Source: Siphonodentalium dalli
Taxonomy: Eukaryota > Mollusca > Scaphopoda > Gadilida > Siphonodentaliidae
Length of the DNA stretch: 64,000 bases
Assembly (NCBI GenBank): GCA_032622095.1
Contig: CP136061.1
Coordinates: 16,926,440-16,990,439, forward strand
Direction: 5' to 3'
The position numbers and the translations under genes were made by a program. The notes under the pieces are model-generated. The model saw nothing but the letters and a program-made list of their open reading frames with translations. It ran no database searches and was not told where the DNA came from. Positions 40,522-52,899 of this stretch are shown piece after piece. Positions within the stretch are counted from its first letter, which is position 1. The number at the start of each line of letters is the position of its first letter.

Positions 40522-40973
40522 GTGACCCGCCATATCAAATCCAGTCGGGATTTGTTTTACCCTGTGCCAATGCATTCTCTTATATATGCGAGTCGACCAT
40601 AGATCGCCTCGCATATATAAGAGAATGCATTGGCCTAACAATTTTTTACAATTTTAATAATTTTTTCTTGTATTCTTTAAAAAATTTATAATTTCACCCA
40701 TACTGAGCCCCAGACAAACATGAGCAGACGACACTCTTCTATATGCTTCTATATATGTGTGGGGCTCCCTGCGGGGTAATGGATGTTTTTTATTTTATGT
40801 CCTAAAAATTGTAAGAAACATTTCTTTAAAAAAAATGATTAAAAATTGTTAGGCCAATGCATTCTCTTATATATGCGAGGCGACCTATGGTCGACTCGCA
40901 TATATAAGAGAATGCATTGGCACAGGGTAAAACAAAATCCCGACTTCCGACTGGATTTGATATGGCGGGTCAC
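40522..40973. mobile_element. GTGACCCGC MITE, copy 1, with two hairpin modules
   Basis: GTGACCCGCCATATCAAATC at both ends, inverted. It is flanked by ATAT (40518-40521 and 40974-40977), a 4-bp duplication. Two 70-bp hairpins in opposite orientation (about 40563-40634 and 40852-40922) are separated by an AT-rich linker with CCCCAGACAAACATGAGCAG. The left terminus is the one present in the ATPase element at 10391. Confidence 0.85.
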
Positions 40974-40977
40974 ATAT

Positions 40978-41744
40978 ATATATTTTATCGTACACTCAGT
41001 AAAATAAATAATAATCGATCCATTAGTATACACGCCCTCTCCGGGCAGACCCCGTTAGTACCCCGATAAGCATGAACACCCAGTAACCAGCTACTGCTTC
41101 GCGGGGGCATGGGGTTATACTGCCAATACCTTTCACTGCTCATATAGTCAGGTATGCATACATACCCTTTCAACGCATGGGTTATGCGAAACAGACACAA
41201 CGTTGCTGACCAGTTATGCGATTTAATATTTTTAATTGTGCATGATGAAGGGACAGATCAGTTTCTGGGATAAATGTTTTTTTATCTTGACCATGTAGAA
41301 GTCTTTATCATTGTTTTATTATTGTTGTCTCTTATACAATTGTCGTTCCTATCATATTTATACCTCGACTCACAAACTGAATAGTTGGTACACTGGATTA
41401 CATGTGTTGGATAATTGGATCCTTCCGTCTGGGTTGCTTTGCCACGATTAAAATAAGACCAAAATTTATCAATATACTCCTATATATGTCTTGCTCATAT
41501 TTAAGGGTCACAACTTGGTGCGAAATATGAACAGCACGTTGATCAATGCGACCAAGCCACTGCTGTTTGAAACTTACATTAGACCAGCAACGGACTGCGA
41601 ACTCATCTCGCTGTGTTGACAACGAATGCAAGTCCGATGCGCTAATCATGCAATTTACCACGAAGCTTCACGGTACATTTTATAGAGTAATATATAATAT
41701 ACATATACTAACAGGCAAACTGTACATGTCTGGATTACTATAGT
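40978..41744. other. gene-free intergenic stretch
   Basis: No supported gene. A TTTATATTGTTTGTTATT-like AT-rich background; nothing else recognised. Confidence 0.4.
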
Positions 41745-41795
41745 GCATCTGCCATTTGCAGAATGAGGTTCCAGATGGTAAATTTGGTGATGCTA
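41745..41795. repeat. fragment of the 35.8-kb palindrome family
   Basis: CATTTGCAGAATGAGGTTCC then AAATTTGGTGATGCTAT matches the right half-stem at 35927-35975. Only one arm remains. Confidence 0.65.
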
Positions 41796-42339
41796 TTATA
41801 CTCCGGAGCTATATATACCACCCACGCCGTCGGCGCGCCCTCTGTTTTGTTTTTTGTTTTGCCATGCAGAGCATATAATTTTGGGATGTGCCAGGGCGCC
41901 AAACTGTCCAGCAATTTTAAACGTACGAATATTTTATTTATGTATTCTCGAACGACTGTAATTCGGTGCGCATACCACACGCATAACAGAAGACAAGGGT
42001 TTGATGGTAATATATGTATGATGCGATAGTTTCCTTCGAACTATATAGAACCACGAGGCGTCAGACAATTAAACGCACTGACCGCGGCATCATTGTAAAA
42101 GAAATTGTAGAACGGGGCTGGATGAATTTAATATGGCTGCGCGACTTAGTGATCTCGCTGCTATATTCAGCGCCTGTCGGTGAGATGGGGGGGGGGGGGC
42201 GAGAGAGGGCGATCACGGGGTCCCCATACAAGTCTTGCCAAAACGTTGAAAGAAATTTGCATGCCCGGAACTATGCAACAAAATGAATTAATTGTTTTAA
42301 TATGACACACAATCTATACTATATATACTATACACTAAA
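41796..42339. other. gene-free intergenic stretch
   Basis: Short ORFs (41763-42029, 42014-42286) have no recognisable domain and overlap antisense frames. A 12-base G tract lies at 42187-42198. Confidence 0.4.
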
Positions 42340-42560
42340 TCCGACCATTTATGCATGTGACCATCTCCTTTTATACCCAACAGCATATATATGCAACAAA
42401 ATTTATGAATGAATTTGAGCCATGGATTAGTGCGAAAATACACCCGTATATATGCTCTAATGATGCAAACAACATGGCAATTATAATGAAAATAAAAAAA
42501 ATGGCTGGAGTCTGTTGAATATAAAAGGAGATGGTCCCATGAATGGCTGGACTTAGAGGT
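42340..42560. mobile_element. MITE with GACCATCTCCTTTTATA inverted ends
   Basis: CCATTTATGCATGTGACCAT ... TCTCCTTTTATACCCAACAG is matched in reverse by CTGTTGAATATAAAAGGAGA ... TGGTCCCATGAATGGC. About 220 bp, non-coding. Next to it (42618-42657) is a single right end of the piggyBac-like MITE family (GGCACTGAAAGGG then TTAA). Confidence 0.65.
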
Positions 42561-43107
42561 CTTTCCATCAATGTATCACATTATTATAATCAATAAATTT
42601 TAAAAATGATCAAGAAAATATGGGTTGATACAAAAATCGGACTTGGCACTGAAAGGGTTAAATAATGGCAATGGCTTATCTCTTTCCCGAACTTTCTGAC
42701 AGTTTCAGTGTATATTCAAGTTGGGCGGGTGGATATAAACAATAATTTGCGATTGTGAGATGATATGCACTGCTGTTAACAGGAATTAATTGTTTTTGTT
42801 GACCAGAAAATTTTCTTTTTCTACAAAGTGGGACAGAGAATCGTTGCTATTTATAACTTACTTATAAATGGCATGTCTGTCACCATGCTATTATGATAGT
42901 GTTATGTCATTAGAGATGTTCACACGTGTTAAAGTTACACACACTTTATTATTTTCTGGGGCTTTTTTTGTTGGCTCGTTTAATTTCCTCACTCTGTCTT
43001 TAGTAAATGGTATGCATTGGAATGTTCTAGTATTCAACTGGGGGGATCTTCAGAAAATATAATCAGACCACAGTAACTGACGACAGACAGACGAACAAAC
43101 AATAATT

Positions 43108-44017
43108 GTGACCCGCCATATCAAATCCAGTCGGAAGTCGGGATTTTTTTACCCTGTGCCAATGCATTCTCTTATATATGCGAGTCGACCATAGGTCGCC
43201 TCGCATATATAAGAGAATGCTTTGGCCCAACAATTTTTTACAATTTTAATAATTTGTTCTTGTATTCTTTAACAATTTTATAATTTCACCCATACAGAGC
43301 CCCAGACAAACATGAGCAGACGACACTCTTCTATGTGCTTCTATATACGTGTGGGGCTCCCTGCAGGATAATGGATGTTTTTTTATTTTATGTTCTAAAA
43401 ATTGTTAGAACCTGGTCGCATGCGTGTGACATGGCGTCAGCACTGTAAGATTACTATTGTGATTAGTATAACATTTGCATGCATATTTATATAAAATGTA
43501 TATAATTATCATTTGTATTTATGCTCTCCTAAATTTAGGAGGTTAACCCTTTACCCAACAAAGCGGCCAAGTAAAGCTTCAACAGCCTAAAATATCTTCG
43601 GTCTGTCTCAATAACACCATACAAATATGGATATCATTGGAACCGGTTCATTGACCACATTGTGATGGTTACAGTTATGCCCTGTGCCAATGCATTCTCT
43701 TATATATGCGAGTCGACCATAGGTCGCCTCGCATATATAAGAGAATGCATTGGCCTAAAAAAAATTCTTTTTTAACACTTTTTACCATTTTTTCTTACAT
43801 TCTTTAACAATTTTATAATTTTTTCTTACATTTTTTAACATTTTTTACAATATTTTTCTACATTCTTTGACAATTTAATCATTTTTAATATGTGTTAAGC
43901 CAATGCATTCTCTTATATATGCGAGGCGACCTATGGTCGACTCGCATATATAAGAGAATGCATTGGCACAGGGTAAACAAATCCCGACTTCCGACTGGAT
44001 TTGATATGGCGGGTCAC
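43108..44017. mobile_element. GTGACCCGC MITE, copy 2, composite with three hairpin modules
   Basis: The outer ends are inverted GTGACCCGCCATATC, with AATT on both sides (43104-43107 and 44018-44021). Inside: one hairpin at about 43158-43229; a LINE 3'-UTR fragment (43405-43540, matching 22985-23125); the left end of a CCCTTTACCCAACAA piggyBac-like MITE (from 43548); and two more hairpins (about 43682-43756 and 43900-43968). It looks like recombination between two MITE families through their common hairpin module. Confidence 0.75.
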
Positions 44018-44144
44018 AATTGTGCGGAAGTATTCCGATTGGGAAATTCAACAAAAAAAATTTGTTGAACTTAATATCTGACAATTTCCACCAACAAATA
44101 TATACTGATGATCTAACAACTGATCCCGAACCATCAACACAGCC

Positions 44145-44345
44145 CATTCTGTTGAGACAGCCCACCATTACCTGTTAGAATGCCATTTATACCAGGCCTC
44201 AAAATTGGAACTGCTATCATCTCTACCAAACATAATATTATCAGAAAGAACCCTACTCGAATGTTCACCCGAAAGTTCCATTAGGGAAAAATCATAGTAT
44301 TTTCGAGGCCACACAAAGATACATAATTAGTACAAAACGATTTAA
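44145..44345 (+). pseudogene. LINE RT C-terminal fragment
   Basis: The plus strand reads ETAHHYLLECHLYQASKLEL then LSSLPNIILSERTLL, aligning with the zf-RVT end of the LINE at 49.3 kb (ETTYHYLFECTFYQEPRREL ...). Stop codons interrupt the last third. A 5'-truncated relic of the same family. Confidence 0.75.
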
Positions 44346-44966
44346 TTAACGTAATACTATGTCACATGTCTTCTGCAATTGAGTCATATATAAAGTCATA
44401 TATAACGTCATAATTCGGAAAGCCTGACTGCACATCTAACTCATGTAGTCTCTATACGTCTAGTTATACACAATTGACATATAATTCAGCAGCCGAATGT
44501 CTAACTACCACCCCCATTAACCATCATATCTTTATAATCCTTCTTAAATCTAACTACTCTCCTTTCATCCCACTGGTTACCTTTAATTCCCAAATCTTAC
44601 CCCACTCCAGTTCTTATCTTATCTCTTGCTATCTGTTGTTGAGTGTGATCTATATTAAAAATCACCACTAAGTTATCTAAAGTACAAACCAGAAAAAAAT
44701 CCCGCCTGACTCGCCCGAACGGCCTTATGTAGTTCAGGAAATTTAAGAGATCTGGGAGAGGACTTACAAAAAAGCCACAATAGGCTTGTTGTCTCATCCC
44801 TTTCCAATCACCCATAATCATCCATTAGCATTTTTGTAAAATATTCATCTTGTTTTGTATTGGGAATAAATATTGTTTACACCAACACAGTCACTAGTTA
44901 TTGGTGATTTTAATTGAGCGGGTCGACAACGCTAATATAGACCCCGATATAGAAAGACATATATAT
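44346..44966. other. gene-free intergenic stretch
   Basis: No supported gene; AT-rich with a T/C-rich section around 44500-44640. Confidence 0.4.
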
Positions 44967-44970
44967 ATAT

Positions 44971-45345
44971 GTGACCCGTCATATCAAATCCAGTCGTAAG
45001 TCGGGAGTTTTTCCGCATATATAAGAGAATGCACTGGCCTAACAATTTTTTTTACAATTTTAATAAATTTTTCTTGTATTCTTTAACAATTTTATAATTT
45101 CACCCACTCTTCTATATGCTTCTATATAGGTGTGGGGCTCCCTGCAGGGTAATGGATGTTTTTTATTTTATGTCCTAAAAATGGTAAGAAACATTTATTT
45201 AAAAAAAATGATAAAAAATTGTTAGGCCAATGTATTCTCTTATATGTGGGAGGAGACCTATGGTCGACTCGCATATATAAGAGAATGCATTGGCACAGGG
45301 TAAAAAAAATCCCGACTTACGACTGGATTTGATATGGCGGGTCAC
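44971..45345. mobile_element. GTGACCCGC MITE, copy 3
   Basis: Ends GTGACCCGTCATATCAAATC and its inverse, flanked by ATAT (44967-44970 and 45346-45349). The left hairpin has lost its first half (only CGCATATATAAGAGAATGCA remains near 45015). The right one (about 45225-45296) is imperfect. Confidence 0.8.
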
Positions 45346-45963
45346 ATATGGGTGATTCTCCATTAAATGAACAATTTCGTCCAGAAAATTCTGGGAAAAA
45401 AAAGTTTGTCACATGCCGATGAATTTTATGTGAGTATGTAGCACAGATATTGGTGACCATGAAAATGACATTCCGCAAAATTATAGGGCCAGGTCAAGGT
45501 CAATCAAGGTCGTTCATTACAGCATGTGCCAATGACGGTTTTTTGGGGTTGAATCAGGGCAACGTCATTGTCAAATTCGCTCTTTCTCCAAAACTTGTTG
45601 ACATGTGCCCTTTAATAGTTGAATTAACGTTATGAGTATATATATTGTTTGAGTAGCCGATGATGTATCCGTCCAAACGACGTATTGCGTAGCTCCGCAC
45701 GCTGAGGCGTCTATGAGATACAGCCATTTGAATATACGTGGTGGAAATTGATGTGCTTTGTGGGCGTGACTTAGAGTTCAAACTCTCTAAGAGGTCAACG
45801 AATACAGCGTTCAGATATGATAATTGGAAACAGATTTTGATCGCATAAAAGGCTATTCCTATCAAGTCGGGCATGCTCTGGCAGGAGAGTGGAGCGAAAC
45901 GGTCGTGATTGCTTCGATCCTTATTAGTTCCTCTTCTGTCAGAGCGTTGAGCACGGGTGAGTC

Positions 45964-46311
45964 GTGTGGTCGCGCCTCCGGGTGCAGCTGCCCCCGTGCT
46001 TAACGCCAGTGAGACGGTTTTGGATTAGGCTTATGGATTTAATCCCAGACGCCGTGTTGGCCGCAGTGCAAAGAAGTCGGGTATTGGACATTGCTAACTG
46101 GAGTCTCCAGTCTAGCAGGGGATACCTGACCCTTTGCCTGGAGTTCCGGACCGAAGATGCTGGCATCCAGAAATCACAGACCCGGGACACCAACGCCAAG
46201 ACTGCCTCCTGTCACCTGAGTGGGAAGAAGAAGGGGCCGCCCAAGAAAAAGACGTCTGCGAGGAAAAGAAGGGACGCCGCCAGACGAGCCAAATGGAAGA
46301 AGAGGGGGTGA
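45964..46311 (+). CDS. Lys/Arg-rich ORF, retroelement Gag/ORF1-like (uncertain)
   Basis: A 115-residue frame in a locally GC-rich patch. Residues 29-58 (PDAVLAAVQRSRVLDIANWS ...) look folded, and 86-115 are a basic stretch with KKKTSARKRRDAARRAKWKK. Similar KK(S/T)(P/S)S-x-RRD-x-RR motifs occur in small nucleic-acid-binding proteins encoded by marine invertebrate retroelements. There is no matching polymerase nearby. It could be an exon or a truncated retroelement ORF. Confidence 0.35.
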   Translation: MWSRLRVQLPPCLTPVRRFWIRLMDLIPDAVLAAVQRSRVLDIANWSLQSSRGYLTLCLEFRTEDAGIQKSQTRDTNAKTASCHLSGKKKGPPKKKTSARKRRDAARRAKWKKRG

Positions 46312-46720
46312 CTGTTGATCTGACAGTCACCCCTCCCCTTGTGTTTCAGCCGACGTCCAATGTCACAGCCGACAGGTCGGAGTTGTCTGAGAGACGCCCA
46401 GACGACCCGACATGCATGGAGACAGGCGACATCGCACCAGCTAACAGGGACTCCGTTGATCTTCCGGAGGTCCCTGCTGTCGTCGTCGAGGCAAGCGGAA
46501 CAAGGGAGCATGAAACCACCCCTGCTGTTCCTGCCGCGCCTGCTTCGAGATGGAACTGGACAGCTTGCCACCACGGACACCGGATTACCAGCACATCCCG
46601 GTGGCCCCCAGCTCCACCGCTAGCAACAACAACAGCACAGACACCACTCGGTCTGTTCGCAGGGTTCGCGCTGCCTATTGCCAAATTAGCAAATTGCTAC
46701 AAAAAAAATTAAATGGCTCC
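46312..46720 (+). other. GC-rich coding-like continuation
   Basis: Two overlapping frames stay open here (46134-46712 and 46339-46623), rich in Pro, Thr and Ala, and the antisense frames are also open. GC-rich composition explains open frames in all phases, so none can be chosen. A 13-bp inverted repeat GTGACTGTTGATC / GATCTGACAGTCAC spans 46308-46331. Confidence 0.3.
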
Positions 46721-46934
46721 AAAATAATCCCGATTGGCAACAAAAAGTGGCACCTAGCTTTTTGACATTTGGCAATGTGTACCCATCGGGCATATAATAC
46801 AAAAAATATTAAGCTTACAGTCAATCGGTCGGAAACAAAACACACATTGATACCCGGTCGCGGCATAGCTAATTGGGTCCTAATTAAAAGCTTATAATAC
46901 ATTCGCGGCTTATGTTCGGTCTCATGAAGAAAAC

Positions 46935-47120
46935 ATGCGGATTGCTGATGACGCCATCGCTGAATACCAAAGATACAACAAGGAACTAAAAGAAAACCTC
47001 CAACGCAACATACAAGAAGCGGAAGTGCATCGTGTCACTCAGCAGCATCTGCAGAGACCTCCATCATCTCCTCAGTCATCAACAGAAAAGCCAAACCCAA
47101 AAACGAAAAGGAAAAAGTAA
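46935..47120 (+). CDS. 61-residue polar ORF
   Basis: MRIADDAIAEYQRYNKELKE start, a helical Glu/Gln/Arg-rich first half, then PPSSPQSSTEKPNPKTKRKK. Possibly the end of the same retroelement-like gene as 45964-46311. No family recognised. Confidence 0.25.
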   Translation: MRIADDAIAEYQRYNKELKENLQRNIQEAEVHRVTQQHLQRPPSSPQSSTEKPNPKTKRKK

Positions 47121-48952
47121 TCACCATCACAAAATGCTTACCATTTGTTTTTTTGTTTTTTTTGTTCTCACCAATAAAGGCAACACCATAAGGGATTAAG
47201 GGGAGGACCATTCGGTCCTTCCGACAATCCCGGGATAGCCCCCCCCCCCGAACCACTCATTCTCTCTCGGGCATGCCCTGGTCCCTCGTACACTTGGTTT
47301 GACTCCAAACGATCGAGGAACTCTGATGTAGATAACGTGAACATACGTCAATCAAAGTCTGTTCCCCAAGGGGTTCGCCAAATTGCAATGATAATTTAGA
47401 GTAGAAAACATTGTCGATGGATTTCTCTTACATGTTTCAATATATTGAACTGAAATTTGGTATTTAGTGGTTTCTCGGTGCGCTCAATCAGATAGAATTG
47501 TCAGTGAGATATTCTGATGGTCCAAAATGTGTATTTTGACGCCGTTGCTATAACACACGAGCCGGAAATCGCCCCGCAGGCAGAACGATTGTTGAAAGTA
47601 CGGAAATAATTGACTTTCAAACTGTCATCTGCTTCTCACTGAGATTGTTTGATGTAAACGTCAATCCATTTAGAGAATTCGTTAGATTCCGTTGATCACC
47701 TCCCCTCCCCCACCACCACCACCACTCATTCACTCACCCCCCCCCCCCCCGATTGTATATAAACGCACTAAAACTAATCCATATGTCATATTTGTTCTTT
47801 TTATCTACACCCAGATCATTCCTTAACATGTTTTATTTGTTAGATCGTGTTTGCGTCTCTGGATATTTCAAAATTAAAATTGCGCCATTACCCAAACAGA
47901 AGGAGTGTTTGGGTAATGACGCGTTTGGGTAATGACGATTTTCGTTTCAGCGCGCTCTTATATTTTGAATATCCATCACCTATGAAAATGAACTAATTTA
48001 TGAACAAACAACCGCTGTGAGCTTTCGAAAAAAACTTTTAATCGTTCGCCTACAGCATGTAACATTCAAATGGTCTGCGTTTGTGTAATGACGCTGAATA
48101 AACATACGCTAGCGATTTCTAGTTTCAAAGGTTGATTTGGAAAAATTATTCAAGGAAACATAACCTGTGTTTATTTTTTCTAGACATTAAAGGATATTTA
48201 CTCCACGATGCAACCATAGATATGAACAAGCTATGTTTCTGGTGAAAATATCAGCCGTCTTTATCGTGTGTTTGGGTAATGATTCTATATAACGGGACAT
48301 GCTTTTGGAAGACTTCACATGCTTTCCACTAACTAAATATTTAATTTCATAAAAATTATACGAATTGCATGGCGTTCAGTGCAAAATTCCGCACAAGAAT
48401 ATTAATTGGTTTAAAGATAAATCGTTCGGTGGCGAATGGGAACAATCAGGGAAGTTGAATGCCTTTGATTTGGGACATGCTGTTTCGGGGTACGTAGCCT
48501 GTAATATACACATGGCATATATGTTGTCACACGTCCATACTAAACACGAAATACATGTCTCTAATAAATGACTGTATCGTGAGCTACAAGATCATTACCA
48601 TCACTTTTTATGTATTGTGGCCATTGTTTTTCATAGGATGAACTAATAACGCAGGACATGGGTTTGCTCGTTTAGTGTAAACATATTTTTATTTCCAAAT
48701 CCAAACATTATACACATAATACACAAATGACATAAATATACAACATATAAGAGATAATGTATGGAAATGAGGATCAGACAACAAGCCCGAGGGCTTATAT
48801 GAAGTCTTCTCCTCTTTTGCGACATGCCCCTTCCCCAATAAGTGAGGGAGGGGTATCGATCAGACGGGAAATAATAGAAATAATATTTTTAAAGGAGAGG
48901 TAACTAAGTTGGGATGGACACAGCGGAAGATAGTGTTAGGGATAGCAGGAGG
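47121..48952. other. gene-free stretch with repeated TTTGGGTAATGA words
   Basis: TTTGGGTAATGACG occurs at about 47907 and 47924, with related forms near 48077 (TTTGTGTAATGACGC) and 48270 (GTTTGGGTAATGATTC). A small hairpin TTACCCAAACAGAAGGAGTGTTTGGGTAA lies at 47887-47915. No gene is supported. Confidence 0.45.
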
Positions 48953-48955
48953 CAG

Positions 48956-48996
<41 letters not shown>

Positions 48997-49016
48997 TGAG
49001 AGAGAGAGTGAGAAAG
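48953..49016. repeat. (GA)n microsatellite
   Basis: About 60 bases of AGAGAG with a few interruptions (GAAGAG, GTGAG). It lies about 300 bp beyond the 3' end of the LINE coding region. Confidence 0.9.
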
Positions 49017-49329
49017 TAGAGGGGACAGAGTTTTCAATAATTTATTTGCTGCGTGATGAAAATTATGCTCGTAGTAATATGCATGCGTCAGGCTTCACGG
49101 GAGGGGGTCAATCGCAATGGCCAATTCCTATTTCATTTCAATGGGGTTCACTGCGAATATTGCTGTATTCTTCATGTAGAATCATTTCACGTATATACAG
49201 GATAGTGACAAGTAAGTAACTTACAAAATAATCGTTATCGGAAGACATTTAGTACTACATATATAATGGGGAACATCGTGCTGCCGCATAACGCGGCCGG
49301 AATCCAAAGCAATTTGTTACCAATACAGA

Positions 49330-52300
49330 TCATGGAAATCTTTTTGTTCTCATAATATATGTCTGTACTGCATTAAATATTTGTTTGTTTTCGCGAAGAC
49401 TAAGCTCTCTTGACCCCCGCATTAGTGTATTCTCAGATAAGGCAACATTTGGTAGGGAGTCATATAGTTCTCTTCTGGGCTCTTGATAAAATGTACATTC
49501 AAAGAGATAGTGGTAAGTTGTCTCAAATTCCCCACATAGACAGAAGGGGGAAATTGTTACATGGTTATCTGTCAGGTCACCACTTAGGTGGCTGCAGTTC
49601 AATCTTAACCGGGTATGGAGGATATGAGATTTACGACATTTACTATGATAAAAATAGGCAGGTGGACGTATATTGTCACTGTTCAGTTCCTTTTTGAAGT
49701 CTTCGATTGTACTGCTGCTCTTTGTAGTTTCTGACAGTTTGTTCCATTCGGTAATTGCAGATGGTAAGAAAGAATCCATATAATAGTCATAATTAATATT
49801 CGAGGGTAGTCTTATATGTTCAAATCTGAAGTTATATCTGGAATTATTTGCCTGAATTGGTCGTACATAATTTCTTAAAATTGATGGAGCAGTTCCTCGT
49901 ATCATTTTAAAAAATTGGCACAGCTTGTGTTTTCTACGGCGTGAAGAGAGGAGTTCCCAGCCAGTCTCTGACAAAAGGCACGCGTTACTCGTACTGATGG
50001 TTGCACCTGTTACTATTCGGGCCATTTCATACTGAACCTTTTCAATGTCATCACTAAGATAATCAGGGCAGTTATCCCAAACAGGGGAGGCATATTCCAG
50101 TATTGGTCGGATAAATGTATAATGTATTTTTTCAAGGGTTACTCTGCTTAGCCTGTATCTGTGTTTACGTACTAGATTTACTCGACTCCATGCTTTGTCA
50201 AGCATAGATCTGATGTGGATACCCCAAGAGCCCATGTTGTCGAAAGTAAGTCCCAGATGTTTATGGCTGTCAACCTCAACAATTGTCGCGGTTCCCATGG
50301 TCAAATGTGGATGATATACTGGTGTTTCTTTCCTGGAGATTAAGAGAGATTCCGTTTTCAGGGGATTGAATGTTACAAGCCATTCTGATGCCCAACACAT
50401 GAGAGTTTCGAGGTCATCGTTGATTAGTTTTGCGGCCATGGTGGGGTCTTCGATAGTAAGAAATAGAGAAGTGTCATCAGCAAATAGACGAATGTTGCAT
50501 CGTATATTTTCGGTTATATCATTAATATAAATTAAAAACAGAAGTGGGCCTAATACTTAACCTTGTGGCACACCTGCTGTTACATCTTGTAGTTCCGAAC
50601 GTGTGCCGTCTATGACAACCTGTTGTTGTCTACATTCTAGATACGATTTCATCAAGTTATACAAGTTTCCTCTTATACCAATTTTTGTCAGTTTGTTCAA
50701 GAGGCCACGGTGCCAGACTTTATCGAATGCTTTACTTATGTCACAGAATATACACCGGACCTCTTTTCCGTCGTCTAATGATCGACATATATTGTCATAT
50801 ATTTCGGTAAGTTGAAAAACCGTTGAATCGTTGCGCATGAAACCAGCTTGGTAAAATGATAGGAGTTTGTTTTCATCAAGAAATTCCCATAGATATTTAT
50901 AAATACATTTTTCATAGACCTTTGAGACGCAGCTTAGTAGAGAAATTGGTCGGTAATTTGATATAAGACCGGGATCACCACTCTTAAATATAGGTGTAAC
51001 ATGTGAACGCTTCCACTGGTGTGGGTAGTAATTGTTTTCGGTAAATGTTCTAAAATAGAATTCAAGAGGTTCACAGAGCGAGGAGGCACAACTTTTCAAA
51101 ACTCTCGGACTTATTCCGTCGGGCCCACTTGACTTAGATATTTTAAGACTTTTTAACGCTTTGTAAATGTCAGGGGCTGTGATTTTTATATCGCTTAATG
51201 TGGATATGGAGTTATCCGGTTCAAGGACTGGTAGGCGTTTCCCGACGTCATCAACTGATGAAATTTTACAAAAATACGAATTGAAAGCATTTGCTTTTTC
51301 AGTTGGTGATATCAGGAAGTCGCCGTTGGTGTTCAAGGGGGGTATTGATCTATCACTGGTAGCAAATACTATTTTTTGGAGTGTTTTCCACCAGGAAGAC
51401 TGGTCATGTGATGGGCTATTCAATGTGTTCTCATTCTTGGTGTCATAATCACGTTTGCTTTTTCTAATAGCCGATGTAGTTTCATTACGTTTAGATCTGA
51501 AGTTTGCCCATGTTTGTGGTGTGTTTTTCCTTTTAGCTATCTTGTGTAATCGATTTCGTTGCCTCATCAGTTTCCGTACATTACACGTAAGCCATTGGGG
51601 ACTACCTTTCCGGATAAGTACTATCTTATTGGGGATATTGTCACTGCATACCTTTTGAATTTTTGCAGTCAAGTTATCTGCATGAGCTGAAAGTTCAAAT
51701 GATGTATTATCATCATAGTTCCAGCTCAAGAAGTCTTCGTTCATGGTATCGAAGTCAGCCAGATTATAATTCCAGATACGTCTAGTGAGAGTTGTAGCCG
51801 ACTTATTTTTCAAAAGTTTTATCTGAGCAACGACTGGACAGTGATACCTAATTGTGTTGTCGAATATGTTGCCAAGAACACAAGGGGAATCAATAAGGTC
51901 AGGGTTGCTAGTCATGAGCAAGTCGAGAATGGATGAGGAATTTTCAGTAAAATGCGTTTTATCAGTGACCAGTTGGGTCAGACCTCGTTCGCTACATATG
52001 CCGTTTATTTTACCATTACCGTTGCGTACATAGTTTTCATTGAAATCTCCACCTATTATGACATCCAGGTCGCTATCGCGCGCAAGAGAAATGTTATCAT
52101 TAATTTTTGTCCACAGACTTGCGGGGGAGTTGGGAGGGCGATAAAAACATCCTACAAGACAACGTTTTGTGTTAATTGTAACCTCTATCCAGATATTTTC
52201 TACTTCGTCACTGTCAAGTTCATCGCGTATTTTGAATGGTATAGTGTCACGAACGTAAATACACACACCCCCTCCTGTTCTGCCATCTATCCTGTCTTTG

Positions 52301-52899
52301 CGGGCAGGATCATGGTAGCCAGGAAGATGGATTTCTGAATCCGGGATAGAATGATCGAGCCAGGATTCGGTTAATAGACATATGTCGTACTCCCCATTTG
52401 ATGTTTCGGCTGCAAGTATATCTACTTTATTTCTGATACTCTGTGTATTCAGTACAAGTACCGAGTGATTGTGTTGTTCGGTTGAGGGGCCTGGGTTAGT
52501 CTCCACGTCTCCTGCCAGGACCAAAAGGGCCTTTGCTAAAGATACCGCTAATACAGTTAGAAATGTCACGCATGTGAAGAGGAATACAATTGTGTGTGAC
52601 ATCGCAAATTTAGTGTTCAACTTCGTCTTTTTATCATCGGAATTTGGAGAATTAGATAGTTTCTTGCCTGCCAAGATATGTTTGAGAGCGCAGAATTGTT
52701 CCATCGGGAAGAAAATGAAAACCAACAGTGTCAATGTTAAGGCAGTTATAAGATCCAGTCCACGTAAACGTAACATGATATAAAACAAGCATGTTTTTGA
52801 TTGTTTCACACAGAGACGCCCCCTCCCTGACAGCCTGACAGCAAGATTGTGAAATGCACCGATTCTTGCCCTATGTAACATTATGTCACCCATTATCAA
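49330..52899 (-). pseudogene. CR1-like LINE ORF2: 2A motif, endonuclease and reverse transcriptase, one internal stop
   Basis: One continuous 1,190-codon frame interrupted only by TAA at 50557-50559 (codon 781). Residues 46-66 and 102-129 are hydrophobic, and a 2A-type DVETNPGP lies at 131-138. The APE endonuclease spans about 145-360 (NTQS 151, TESW 177-180, GGDFN 283-287, DLL 326, YHCPV 352-356). The RT includes KSGDP 639-643, NYRPISLLS 648-656 and CDISKAFDKVWH 719-730. GVPQG is followed by the stop, then VLGPLLF and FADD 806-809. A thumb region and a zf-RVT tail (CLCGEFETTYHYLFEC) follow. All catalytic residues I can check are intact, so decay is recent. Confidence 0.9.
52486..52509 (-). 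other. 2A-type ribosome-skipping motif DVETNPGP in the LINE
   Basis: Codons for GDVETNPGP match the D(V/I)ExNPGP consensus known from 2A peptides and 2A-like sequences in invertebrate non-LTR retrotransposons. A hydrophobic run (LAVSLAKALLVLAG) precedes it. Skipping would release the endonuclease-RT product beginning with Pro138. Confidence 0.8.

Noticed and set aside
46134..46712. 192-residue Pro/Thr-rich ORF
   Set aside because: All frames stay open in this GC-rich patch; the overlapping frame at 45964 has the more protein-like basic motif.
49330..50439. Separate 369-residue LINE protein
   Set aside because: It is in frame with the upstream 780-residue frame; only the TAA at 50557 separates them, so it is the C-terminal part of the same ORF2.
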